Positions 1 to 7,382 of a DNA stretch of 12,397 nucleotides are shown here, in pieces (position 1 is the stretch's first letter; every line of letters starts with the position of its first letter). The position numbers and the translations under genes were made by a program. Below the pieces are notes generated by a model. The model saw nothing but the letters and a program-made list of their open reading frames with translations, made no database searches and was not told the DNA's origin. The stretch comes from an uncultured Clostridia bacterium. GTDB lineage: Bacteria > Bacillota > Clostridia > TANB77 > CAG-508. Location of the stretch: contig CAOSZT010000058.1 of assembly GCA_948528155.1 (NCBI GenBank), forward strand, positions 1 through 12,397. Reading direction: 5' to 3'.

Positions 1-408
1 ATATAAACTTGTCCAATCAAAATTACTATAATCTCTGCCACTTTTATATTTATTATTATTATTATTTATTATCTCTTTAACATTTGTATTAATAGGTTTA
101 GTATCAAATTGTTTATAGGTATCAACATTTTTGTATATAGGTGTAATCTTTCTTAGAGCTATTTCTTTTGAATTTTCTTTATAATTCATTTCTACTTTTA
201 TATATCCTTTTTTCTTAAGTGAATTAACAATTCTTGATGATTGTATTTTGGTAATATTTAACAATTTGCTTATATATAAATTTGATATGATACATTCCTT
301 TTCTTTGCTTAAATATAAAATCATGGAATAAACTATTTTTTCTTTATCATTTAATTTTACATCTGTTAATATTTCATAAGGTATCCATACTCCTTTAAAT
401 TCTTTCAA
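1..408 (-). CDS. Winged-helix (HTH_36-like) DNA-binding protein, cut by the window edge
   Basis: The reverse strand reads 136 codons without a stop and runs off the left edge, so the C-terminus is missing. Residues about 3-90 look like the winged helix-turn-helix domain found in phage and integrative-element replication or regulatory proteins: an opening GVWIPYEIL, a recognition-helix region SKLLNITKIQSSRIVNSLKKKGYI, then a basic wing. A low-complexity stretch with five Asn (residues 115-119) and a DYSNFDW motif follow. The only possible full-length start is TTG at 408-406, because an in-frame TGA lies two codons upstream; a GGGAAG precedes it at about 10 bases. The TTG overlaps the stop of a short upstream reading frame (TTGA), which suggests translational coupling. 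The family assignment is pattern recognition; the mobile-element link is inference. It could also be a decayed gene. Confidence 0.6.
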   Translation of the reverse strand, partial: MKEFKGVWIPYEILTDVKLNDKEKIVYSMILYLSKEKECIISNLYISKLLNITKIQSSRIVNSLKKKGYIKVEMNYKENSKEIALRKITPIYKNVDTYKQFDTKPINTNVKEIINNNNNKYKSGRDYSNFDWTSLY

Positions 409-473
409 TATTCATTTTCTTCCCAATCAATCGCTCCACAATCGATTTTGTGCCATTTTAATTCTAAATTTGA
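405..473 (-). pseudogene. Orphan 3' end of an unidentified gene
   Basis: A 22-codon stop-to-stop stretch on the reverse strand ends with WHKIDCGAIDWEENEY and a TGA that overlaps the TTG start of the winged-helix gene. The residue mix (Trp, Cys, acidic residues) and the stop/start overlap look like the tail of a real upstream gene in an operon. The rest of that gene is absent: upstream the frame is closed by a TAA, and peroxiredoxin remnant sequence takes its place. I do not recognise the family. It may be chance. Confidence 0.3.
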
Positions 474-510
474 TTAACTTATCAATATCGAAAATCATAG
501 GCAATATCAA

Positions 511-697
511 TCATTTTTTATATTTCCCCAAATTGTAAGAGCATACGGGAGTAAAATCACCGAGGGTGCGAGAAAAAAACAAGCCATTTTCCTTTGTAAT
601 CATTTAAACAAATAGGACCACAACTTGTAATTGCATCAAACTCTGGTGCTTTTTGTCCTATTTTAACATTTCCATTCATCATTAATTCATAATCCAT
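511..697 (-). pseudogene. Peroxiredoxin (AhpC/TSA, Prx6-like) remnant with frameshift and truncation
   Basis: From ATG at 697 the frame reads a typical peroxiredoxin N-terminus: IGQKAPEFDAITSCGPICLNDYKGKW followed by LVFFSHP. The family then has G/A-DFTPVC, with the peroxidatic Cys. Here one extra base (the C after CACCCT, around 562-563) shifts the frame, giving an Arg and then TGA at 559-557 after 46 residues. Dropping that base restores GDFTPVC, but the corrected frame soon leaves the family and stops at 513-511. A normal family member is about 200 residues or more, so roughly three quarters are missing. The start is certain: AAGGAGA sits just upstream and a promoter lies at 727-755. Unless the extra base is a sequencing or assembly error, this is a dead gene; even corrected it would be a stub. 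Confidence 0.75.
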
Positions 698-726
698 AAA
701 TTGTCTCCTTTCTAGTTTGATATATA

Positions 727-755
727 ATATTAATAGTGTAATAAATGTGTTACAA
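727..755 (-). promoter_or_regulatory. Probable sigma-A promoter for the peroxiredoxin remnant
   Basis: On the reverse strand, TTGTAA (755-750) and TAATAT (732-727) are separated by 17 bases, about 30 bases upstream of the strong RBS and ATG at 697. The intact control region contrasts with the broken coding sequence and suggests recent decay. Confidence 0.45.
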
Positions 756-933
756 GTATTAATCTATAAAATTATATATTAAATAAATTAATAAAAAAAT
801 AAAAAAACAAAATTTTCCAATACATAGATTTTATTTAAAAATCAACATTTAAAAAAAGTTAAAATTTTTTAATAAATAAAAAAGGAAAAAAGAAACATAA
901 TAAAAATATAGAAAAAAAAGGAGGAAAATTTTT
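756..933. other. A/T-only leader between divergent genes
   Basis: This stretch is almost entirely A and T. It must hold the promoter of the rightward surface-protein gene. The only candidate I can point to is TTACAA (750-755) with TATATA (773-778), 17 bases apart, which is weak. A short GATTTT/AAAATC hairpin lies near 827-845. The one firm element is AGGAGG at 919-924, nine bases before ATG 934. No riboswitch or terminator was recognised. Confidence 0.35.
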
Positions 934-1953
934 ATGAAAAAAATAATTAGTGCATTAGCAATTATAACAGTATTAACAATACTTATATTCTCTGGGAAAA
1001 CATATGCAGCAGCAATAAGTTCATTTGAAGTAGAGCCAAGCAAAACAACAGTAAGACCAGCAGAAGAAGTAAAAGTAACAGCAACATTTGGAGAAGCATT
1101 ATCAAGTTATACAATAAAAGTATCATATGACAAAAATATTTTTGAATATGTATCTACAGAAGGAGGAGAAGCAAATGATACAACTGATAAAGTAATAGTA
1201 TCATTTCATGACACAACAGGAGGAGCAAATCCTAGACAAAATATGAGTGTAACATTTAAAGCAAAAGGAGATATAACAACATCAAATCCAACAGAATTTA
1301 CAGTTACAGCCGAAGGAATGGCAAAAGTAGAAGGAGGAACTACTACAAATTTTGATGATATAACAACACCAATAGTAAAAAATTTAACAGTAGAGCCACA
1401 ATATATTGATTATACTTTAAAACTAGAAACAACAGGAGAAATAGTAAAAGAACAAGAAAAAGAAATGACACTTTCATATTCATCACCAATGGGACATTAT
1501 TATGAACATGCAAGACTAATTGCAGAAGCAACAACACCAGCAGGAAGTACAGTAAAACTACTTGCAAAAGATATCGCAGATTTAGAACATGACATTATTC
1601 AAAGTGGTTGGGGAGATGCACAAGGATTTAAAATAGGAGGAAAAGACGTAGCTCAAACCTTACAAGTAAGAGGAACTTTCAGTGATGCAGGTGATTATGG
1701 TATTACTTTAAAACTAATAGATAGAGACAACTCAGATGCAATAATAGCCCAACAAACCTTCAAATTTACTGCACTAGAAACAGCAACACCACCTACTACA
1801 AATCCAGAGAATAATCCTGAACAAGTAGAAGAAATAAATAAAGAACAAACTCCAACAGAATTACCAAAAACAGGTTTTAACATTTATACTACAATAATTG
1901 CCATATTAGTACTTTTAACAAGTGGTTATATAGTTTTAAATAAAAGAAAATAA
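934..1953 (+). CDS. LPKTG-anchored cohesin-like surface protein
   Basis: 339 residues with a cell-wall architecture. Residues 1-26 are a Sec signal peptide (likely cut after TYAAA). Residues about 29-150 form a cohesin-like beta sandwich: SYDKNIFEYVS, then FHDTTGG, then MSVTFKAK. These landmarks line up with the cohesin region of the protein at 5002-6270 (YFDKLKLEYIS, WHDKNGG, IKVKFKAK). Residues 155-280 form a second beta-rich domain that I cannot name. A Pro/Thr/Glu linker follows, then LPKTG (310-314), a membrane segment and the basic tail NKRK, which is a full sortase sorting signal. AGGAGG precedes the ATG by nine bases. The gene is first in the block and lies 99 bp before the sortase, its likely anchoring enzyme. 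Expected role: display of a dockerin partner on peptidoglycan. Anchoring is well supported; cohesin identity is pattern-based; the partner is inference. Confidence 0.8.
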   Translation: MKKIISALAIITVLTILIFSGKTYAAAISSFEVEPSKTTVRPAEEVKVTATFGEALSSYTIKVSYDKNIFEYVSTEGGEANDTTDKVIVSFHDTTGGANPRQNMSVTFKAKGDITTSNPTEFTVTAEGMAKVEGGTTTNFDDITTPIVKNLTVEPQYIDYTLKLETTGEIVKEQEKEMTLSYSSPMGHYYEHARLIAEATTPAGSTVKLLAKDIADLEHDIIQSGWGDAQGFKIGGKDVAQTLQVRGTFSDAGDYGITLKLIDRDNSDAIIAQQTFKFTALETATPPTTNPENNPEQVEEINKEQTPTELPKTGFNIYTTIIAILVLLTSGYIVLNKRK

Positions 1954-1975
1954 AAAGAAAATTACAATTAGATAA

Positions 1976-2024
1976 AATAATTTTAAGATTATATGTAAAT
2001 AAAAACATTAATCTTAAAATTATT
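1976..2024. other. 16-bp perfect inverted repeat between surface protein and sortase genes
   Basis: Arms 1976-1991 and 2009-2024 (left arm AATAATTTTAAGATTA) are exact reverse complements around a 17-base loop, starting 22 bases after the stop codon. No U-tract follows on the plus strand. It is therefore more likely a partial terminator, RNA-processing or 3'-stabilising hairpin than a classical intrinsic terminator. It could make the abundant surface protein more highly expressed than the sortase downstream. Function is inference. Confidence 0.5.
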
Positions 2025-2052
2025 AAAATACATATTCACAAGGAGAAAAACA

Positions 2053-2730
2053 ATGGATAAGAAAAAAATAATAAAATACATCATAATATTTATAATCTTA
2101 ATTACTATATTGTGGATAATTATAGAAGAATACAAAGAAAGAAAAATAAGAAAACAAGAAACAAAACTATCAAAATATGAAATACAAGAAATAAGTACAA
2201 ATTATAACAATTTTACAAATGAAACAATAGAAAAAGAAGAAAAAAACACAAAAAATAAAAAAAATGAAGAAAACGAGAAAATCAATGAAAATAATAATCA
2301 AAAAGAACAAATTATAAAAGAATATAGAGGTTATGATGTCTTAGCAAAACTAGAAATACCAAATATCAACCTAGAAACATATATATTAAAAACATACTCA
2401 ACAGCAGCATTAAACATATCAGTAACAAAATTTTGGGGAGCAAATCCAAACGAAATTGGAAACTTCTGTGTAGCAGGACATAATTTTGTAAACAAAAATA
2501 TGTTTCATAATTTAAAAAATCTAAAAAAAGGAAATCATTTTTTTATTTCAGACAATACAAATGGAAAAATTGAATATGAAATATATGATATATATACAGT
2601 TTTTCCAAACGATGTTAGTTGCTTATCACAAGAAACAGAAGGTATAAAAATAGTTACTCTTATTACTTGTACAAATGATTCAAAAAAAAGAATTATTGTT
2701 AAAGCACAGGAGGTAAATAATGAAAAATGA
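2053..2730 (+). CDS. Sortase (class D-like transpeptidase)
   Basis: 225 residues, a membrane-bound transpeptidase that cleaves sorting signals and joins the protein to the wall. Residues 7-24 are an N-terminal membrane anchor. Residues about 27-90 are a charged Lys/Glu/Asn-rich spacer that would lift the catalytic domain off the membrane. The catalytic domain (94-220) has all three key residues: His143 in VAGHN, Cys206 in TLITCTND, and Arg213 in KKRIIVKA. The TLxTC signature and the short C-terminus fit class D best, but the class is not certain. RBS AGGAG is at 2041-2045. The stop overlaps the start of the dockerin gene by 11 bases, so the two are co-translated. The neighbouring LPKTG protein is the obvious substrate; the membrane-anchored cohesin protein downstream has no sorting motif and should not need it. 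Confidence 0.88.
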   Translation: MDKKKIIKYIIIFIILITILWIIIEEYKERKIRKQETKLSKYEIQEISTNYNNFTNETIEKEEKNTKNKKNEENEKINENNNQKEQIIKEYRGYDVLAKLEIPNINLETYILKTYSTAALNISVTKFWGANPNEIGNFCVAGHNFVNKNMFHNLKNLKKGNHFFISDNTNGKIEYEIYDIYTVFPNDVSCLSQETEGIKIVTLITCTNDSKKRIIVKAQEVNNEK

Positions 2731-4975
2731 TAAGAAGAAAATATATATAAGTATCATATTTTTAATAATAACCATAATTCTATTGTTTTATCTCCAAGTA
2801 AAAGCATCAACAAAACTAGAAGGAATAGAAAATTTTCCACAAAGTTATCAACCATACTTGAGAGAACTAGCAAAAAAACACCCAAACTGGAAATTCACAG
2901 CACTATATACAAATTTAGATTGGGAATATGTTATAAATCAAGAAAATATATTTGGAAAAAATCTAGTACCAAAAAACTATTCAGATAGTTGGAAAAACAC
3001 AACACCAGGACAATATAATGTAGAAGTAGATAGTGGCTGGGTAGACAGTTCAAGGCAAGCAGTTGAATATTGCATGGATCCAAGAAACTTCTTAAATGAA
3101 GTACGTATTTTTCAATTTGAAGGATTATCATATGACCCTATTACAAATAACCTAGAAGGAATTGAAAAAATTTTATATGGAACAGAATTTTACAATACAA
3201 AAGTCTCATATTTTGACAGTAATGGAAACACAATTAATATGAACGAAAAATATTCAAACTTAATTTTAAAAGGAGGACAAACTTCATTAGTAAGTGCATA
3301 TCATTTAGCCTCACGAATAAAACAAGAAGTAGGACCATTTTTAACACACTCATCAATTAGTGGAAAAGTAGCGGGATTTGAAGGACTATATAATTTTTAC
3401 AACATAGGAGCAACAAGTTCAGCAGAACCTATGGGAGCAATAAAAAATGGACTTAAATTTGCAAAAGATGGAAAAGGAGCAAGTCAAGAAACAAAAAATA
3501 AATATTTAATACCCTGGAACACAAAAGAAAAAGCAATTACAGGTGGTGGAATTTTTATAGGATCAAGTTATATAAATGTAGGCCAAAATACAATCTATTT
3601 ACAAAAATTTGATGTAAATGATGATAAAGAAGGAGATTTGTTTTGGCATCAATATATGACAAATGTACTAGCACCTTATAGTGAATCAAAATCAATTTAT
3701 AATGGATATGAAAAAAGTGGCTTATTAAATACTTCTATAAACTTTATTATACCTGTTTATAATAATATGCCAACAATTTTACCAGAAAGTCCAAATATAA
3801 ATATAAATGATTTTACAAAAGATAATACAAAAATGTATTGTAAAGGAAATAATGTAAATATTAGAACAGGACCTTCAACTTCTTATGAAATCATTACAAC
3901 TGTTAGCACTCCAGATAAAATGACAAGAATTGCAAAAGGAAAACAAGCAGGTGAAAGATGGGATAAAGTAATATTAGAAAATGGAATTATAGGATATATT
4001 TATCAATCATATTTAACAGAAATACCACAAGTAGAAATAGAAGAAATCAATATAAGTATTGATAATACTACATTACAAAAAGGAGAAACAAAGCAATTAC
4101 AAATTACAATATTGCCACAAGAAGCAAATAATCATAAAGTAATTTACAATTCTAGTAATCCTGAAGTTGCAATAATTGATGACAAAGGTAATATCCAAGC
4201 AATAAGTTCTGGAAAAGCCATAATTACAGTAAAAGCACAAGAAAATGAAGTAAAAAATCAAATAGAAATAGAAGTATATAGTAAAGTTACTAATATTACT
4301 TTTGATCACAATGAAATATATTTGCCAATTGATACTGTTTTTCAAATTAGTGCTAGTATTGAGCCACAAGATGCAAATAATAAAACAATTATATATAAAA
4401 GTACAAATCCTCAAGTAGCAACAATTCAAGAAAATGGTATTATAACTGCAAAACAAGAAGGAGAAACAGTAATAATAGCTACTTCAAATGAAAACCCTAA
4501 TATTAAAGCAGAATGTAAATTATCTGTTGTTAGAAAAATAGAAGATACGGAAATTACTTTTGATACATCTTTAAAAGTAAAAGACTTAGAAATTACTGGT
4601 ATAGACCACAAAAAAAATACTGTTGCAGATTTGAAAAAATTAATTAGTTCTAATTTAGAAATTGAATTTGTAAATTTTAAAGGGAAAATTTTGTTAGATT
4701 CAGATTTTATTGGTACAGGTAGTAAACTTAGAATTAAAGAAGATAATAAGATTTTAAAAGAATATACATTTATATTATATGGTGATTCTAATGGTGATGG
4801 AAAAATTAATAGTTCTGATTTATTGGCTTTGCAAAGACATATTTTAGAAATAGAGTTTTTACAAGAATTATTTAAAAGAGCATCTGATATTAATAGAAGA
4901 GGAAACAGACCAACTTCAGTAGATTTGTTACTTATACAAAGACATATATTAGAACTTGAAATCATCAAACAATAA
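2720..4975 (+). CDS. Secreted glucosaminidase-like wall hydrolase with SH3, two Big_2 domains and a dockerin
   Basis: 751 residues. Residues 1-29 are a signal peptide (cut near VKAS). Residues 34-350 resemble clostridial N-acetylglucosaminidases that cut peptidoglycan glycan strands, with NWKFTALYTNLDWEYVI, DPRNFLNE and ASRIKQEVG (Glu203 is the candidate catalytic acid). Residues 370-435 are a bacterial SH3 domain (NVNIRTGPSTSYEII), which usually binds wall peptide. Residues 441-520 and 522-604 are two Big_2 Ig-like domains. Residues 610-685 are an unnamed dockerin-adjacent module. Residues 688-751 are a type I dockerin: the first calcium loop DSNGDGKINSSD is canonical, while the second (DINRRGNRPTSVD) has an extra residue and lacks the usual acidic residues. 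AGGAGGT at 2708-2714, inside the sortase gene, sets the start. The dockerin implies docking to a cohesin, and the genes on both sides encode candidates. Domain calls are strong; substrate is inferred from the family. Confidence 0.85.
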   Translation: MKNDKKKIYISIIFLIITIILLFYLQVKASTKLEGIENFPQSYQPYLRELAKKHPNWKFTALYTNLDWEYVINQENIFGKNLVPKNYSDSWKNTTPGQYNVEVDSGWVDSSRQAVEYCMDPRNFLNEVRIFQFEGLSYDPITNNLEGIEKILYGTEFYNTKVSYFDSNGNTINMNEKYSNLILKGGQTSLVSAYHLASRIKQEVGPFLTHSSISGKVAGFEGLYNFYNIGATSSAEPMGAIKNGLKFAKDGKGASQETKNKYLIPWNTKEKAITGGGIFIGSSYINVGQNTIYLQKFDVNDDKEGDLFWHQYMTNVLAPYSESKSIYNGYEKSGLLNTSINFIIPVYNNMPTILPESPNININDFTKDNTKMYCKGNNVNIRTGPSTSYEIITTVSTPDKMTRIAKGKQAGERWDKVILENGIIGYIYQSYLTEIPQVEIEEINISIDNTTLQKGETKQLQITILPQEANNHKVIYNSSNPEVAIIDDKGNIQAISSGKAIITVKAQENEVKNQIEIEVYSKVTNITFDHNEIYLPIDTVFQISASIEPQDANNKTIIYKSTNPQVATIQENGIITAKQEGETVIIATSNENPNIKAECKLSVVRKIEDTEITFDTSLKVKDLEITGIDHKKNTVADLKKLISSNLEIEFVNFKGKILLDSDFIGTGSKLRIKEDNKILKEYTFILYGDSNGDGKINSSDLLALQRHILEIEFLQELFKRASDINRRGNRPTSVDLLLIQRHILELEIIKQ

Positions 4976-5001
4976 AATTTATTATAGGGAGAAGTTACTA
5001 A

Positions 5002-6270
5002 ATGAAAAAAATAATTAAAATTATATTTAATATTTTATCAATAATTCTATGTGTTTTTTATTATTTTACTAATACATGTTATGCTATTAATGAAGAAACA
5101 ATATATTTAACAAGTAATAAAGACATTTATGAAAAAGGAGACGAAATAGAAATTGCAATTAATATAGAAAATCAAAAAACTAGTGCATTTAATTTTTCTC
5201 TATATTTTGATAAATTAAAATTAGAATATATTTCAGATTTAGAAAACACAAATATTATAGAAAATCGAATTATTTTTGTTTGGCATGATAAAAATGGTGG
5301 AAAAGGAGCAAAAGAAGGAGAACTTATAAAGGTTAAATTTAAAGCAAAAGAAGAAGGAATTGCTACTTTTAATATTCAAGGAGAATTTTATAATGAAACA
5401 GGAAAAATTATAAAAAGTAATTTTAAACAAAAACAAATACAAATAGGTTTAGACGAAAATAAATTAGAAATACAACCTCAAGAAGAAAAAGGAATAAATA
5501 CAAATATTAATAATGCTACTTTACAGGTATTAAGATTAGACAAAGAAGGATTAACCCCTAATTTTCAAAAAGATATTTATGATTATTATTTAACTATAAA
5601 AAATGATGTTAATAATTTAGAAATATTAGCTATTGGTGAAAATCCTAATTCCAATATTGAAATTACAGGCAATACCAATTTAAAAGAAGGAAGCAATCTT
5701 ATTAAAATTCAAGTTACTTCACAAGATGGTACACAAAAAAATGTATATACAATTAATGTAACAAAAACCGCTAATATAGAATTGGCTAACACTAATTTAG
5801 AAATATTAGCCATACAAAATGTTTTGTTAAATCCACCATTTGACCCTAATTCAACACAATATAGCTCTGAGATTTCTAATGATACTACCAAATTGAATAT
5901 TTTTGCAGTTCCAGAAAATGAACATGCAAAAGTTGAAATAATAGGTAATAGTGAATTACAAGTAGGAAATAATTTAATAGATGTTGTAGTTACTGCTCAA
6001 AATGGCTTTTCAAAAAAGGTTTATCAAGTTAATATTTATAAAAGAAATTTGCAAGAAGAAACCAAACATCAGGAAGAACAGAATGTACAAAAAGACATGT
6101 TAAACAAGGTTTATGAAATTGAAGAATTAAGTTCTATAAATAATGAAGAAAAACATGTAGATTCTAAAGTAGATAATAAACAAAGTGTAATAATTTTAGG
6201 AATAGTTATAGCATTAATTGTAATTATTATAGGAATATTTGTTTTTTTTAGATATTTTGTTCATAGATAA
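5002..6270 (+). CDS. Membrane-anchored cohesin-like protein with two cadherin-like sandwiches
   Basis: 422 residues. Residues 1-28 are a signal peptide. Residues 32-148 are a cohesin-like domain (YFDKLKLEYIS, FVWHDKNGG, IKVKFKAKEEG) similar in layout to the one at 934-1953. Residues 170-256 and 263-347 are two cadherin-like beta-sandwich repeats, each ending in the typical SQDGTQKNVYTINVTK or TAQNGFSKKVYQVNIYK strand pair and each containing the shared phrase NLEILAI. Residues 350-395 are a charged spacer, and 396-417 a hydrophobic membrane helix followed by FVHR. There is no LPxTG. The product should be membrane-held with the cohesin pointing outwards. The gene starts 26 bases after the dockerin gene with RBS GGGAG, so they form one operon. 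Likely role: membrane-side dock for the dockerin hydrolase. Architecture is seen; partner choice is inference. Confidence 0.8.
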   Translation: MKKIIKIIFNILSIILCVFYYFTNTCYAINEETIYLTSNKDIYEKGDEIEIAINIENQKTSAFNFSLYFDKLKLEYISDLENTNIIENRIIFVWHDKNGGKGAKEGELIKVKFKAKEEGIATFNIQGEFYNETGKIIKSNFKQKQIQIGLDENKLEIQPQEEKGINTNINNATLQVLRLDKEGLTPNFQKDIYDYYLTIKNDVNNLEILAIGENPNSNIEITGNTNLKEGSNLIKIQVTSQDGTQKNVYTINVTKTANIELANTNLEILAIQNVLLNPPFDPNSTQYSSEISNDTTKLNIFAVPENEHAKVEIIGNSELQVGNNLIDVVVTAQNGFSKKVYQVNIYKRNLQEETKHQEEQNVQKDMLNKVYEIEELSSINNEEKHVDSKVDNKQSVIILGIVIALIVIIIGIFVFFRYFVHR

Positions 6271-6320
6271 TGGTTTTTCATATAAATAGACCATTAAAAA
6301 GCTTAATATATAAATGATTT

Positions 6321-6380
6321 TCAAACATTAAATAGGATAAAAAAATTTTCTTACATTTTTTACCCAATATTAATGTTTGA
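6321..6380. repeat. Nested palindrome containing copy 1 of a repeated ~31-bp element
   Basis: An outer perfect 11-bp inverted repeat (TCAAACATTAA at 6321-6331 and its complement at 6370-6380) encloses an inner palindrome at 6335-6365. On the reverse strand the inner part begins GGGTAAAAAATGTAAGA, the same as the element at 7560-7590 on the forward strand, with only two differences over about 31 bases. It lies between the end of the cohesin operon and the aldolase promoter and may act as a terminator for the operon. Confidence 0.55.
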
Positions 6381-6383
6381 CTA

Positions 6384-6412
6384 TTGACATATGTGGAGTT
6401 TAGAAATAAAAT
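6384..6412 (+). promoter_or_regulatory. Sigma-A promoter of the aldolase gene
   Basis: A consensus -35 TTGACA (6384-6389) and -10 TAAAAT (6407-6412) are separated by exactly 17 bases. Transcription would begin about 25 bases before the ribosome binding site. The -35 starts four bases after the nested palindrome, which insulates it from the upstream operon. Confidence 0.8.
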
Positions 6413-6444
6413 AACATTATAAAAAATTAAAGGAGGAATTGAAT

Positions 6445-7377
6445 ATGGCTTTAGTATCAACAAAGGAAATGTTTGAAAAATCAATGAAAGAAGGGTATGC
6501 AATAGGAGCATTTAATGTAAATAATATGGAAATAATACAAGGAATAGTAGATGCAGCAGGAGAAACAAACTCACCAGTAATATTACAAGTATCATCAAGT
6601 GCAATAAAATATGCAAGAATAAATTATTTAATGAAAATGGTACAGGCAGCAGTTGAGGAACATCCTAATATACCAATAGCAATCCATTTAGACCATGGAC
6701 CAGATTTTGAAACAGCAAAAATGTGTATTGATAATGGATTTACATCAGTTATGATAGATGGATCAAAATATGATTTTGAAGAAAATATTGCGATAACAAA
6801 AAAAGTAGTAGACTATGCACACGAACATGGAGTAACAGTAGAAGCAGAACTTGGAAAACTTGCAGGTATAGAAGATGATGTAAATGTATCAGCAAGTGAT
6901 GCTATGTACACAGATCCAGCACAAGCCCAAGAATTTGTAGAAAGAACAGGTTGTGATTCATTAGCAATTGCAATAGGAACAAGTCATGGAGCATATAAAT
7001 TTAAAGGAGAAGCAAAATTAAGATTTGATATTTTAAAAGAAATAAAAGAGCGAATTCCTAATACACCAATAGTATTACATGGAGCTTCAACAGTAATTCC
7101 AGAATTAGTAAACATGTGTAATGAATTTGGTGGAGATATACCTGGTGCAAAAGGAGTTCCAGATGAAATCTTACACGAAGCAAGTATTTCAGGTGTTTCT
7201 AAAATTAATGTTGACACAGATTTAAGACTTGCTATGACTGCTGGAATTAGAAAAATATTTGCTGAAAATCCTAATGCTTTTGATCCTAGAAAATATTTAG
7301 GAGAAGCTAGAGATTTAATAAAAGAAACTGTTAAACATAAAATTGTACATGTTTTTGGGTCAGAAAATAAAGCTTAA
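6445..7377 (+). CDS. fba: Class II fructose-1,6-bisphosphate aldolase
   Basis: 310 residues. A zinc-dependent cytoplasmic aldolase of glycolysis/gluconeogenesis that splits fructose-1,6-bisphosphate into dihydroxyacetone phosphate and glyceraldehyde-3-phosphate. Visible landmarks: HLDHG (81-85) with catalytic Asp83 and zinc ligand His84; VEAELG (132-137); GTSHGAYK (179-185) with zinc ligand His181; VLHGAS (210-215) with His212; and the phosphate-binding NVDTDLR (255-261). Length is normal for the clostridial form. The start is ATG 6445: AGGAGG at 6431-6436 is eight bases away. A TTG two codons earlier is in frame but too close to the RBS. The gene is monocistronic by layout, with its own strong promoter and a palindromic terminator 180 bases downstream. 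Ile is mostly ATA in the first two thirds, and T-ending codons become common near the end. Confidence 0.96.
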   Translation: MALVSTKEMFEKSMKEGYAIGAFNVNNMEIIQGIVDAAGETNSPVILQVSSSAIKYARINYLMKMVQAAVEEHPNIPIAIHLDHGPDFETAKMCIDNGFTSVMIDGSKYDFEENIAITKKVVDYAHEHGVTVEAELGKLAGIEDDVNVSASDAMYTDPAQAQEFVERTGCDSLAIAIGTSHGAYKFKGEAKLRFDILKEIKERIPNTPIVLHGASTVIPELVNMCNEFGGDIPGAKGVPDEILHEASISGVSKINVDTDLRLAMTAGIRKIFAENPNAFDPRKYLGEARDLIKETVKHKIVHVFGSENKA

Positions 7378-7382
7378 AACAA

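Noticed and set aside
48..68. (TTA)n microsatellite as a regulatory repeat
   Set aside because: It encodes the Asn run inside the winged-helix reading frame and is short; no separate role is supported.
756..933. Riboswitch or T-box in the long leader of the surface locus
   Set aside because: The stretch is nearly all A/T with no conserved motif and only a six-base-pair hairpin.
4426..4968. 180-codon reverse open frame within the dockerin gene
   Set aside because: It is the mirror of the Big_2 and dockerin coding sequence, which has clear domain motifs on the forward strand.
6268..6296. TAATGGT/ACCATTA hairpin at the stop codon of the second cohesin gene
   Set aside because: Only seven pairs with a 15-base loop and no U-tract. 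It is too weak to call a terminator; the nested palindrome at 6321-6380 is a better candidate.
6439..6444. TTG start two codons upstream of the aldolase ATG
   Set aside because: It lies only two bases after AGGAGG, too close for initiation; ATG 6445 has an eight-base spacing and gives the family's normal N-terminus.
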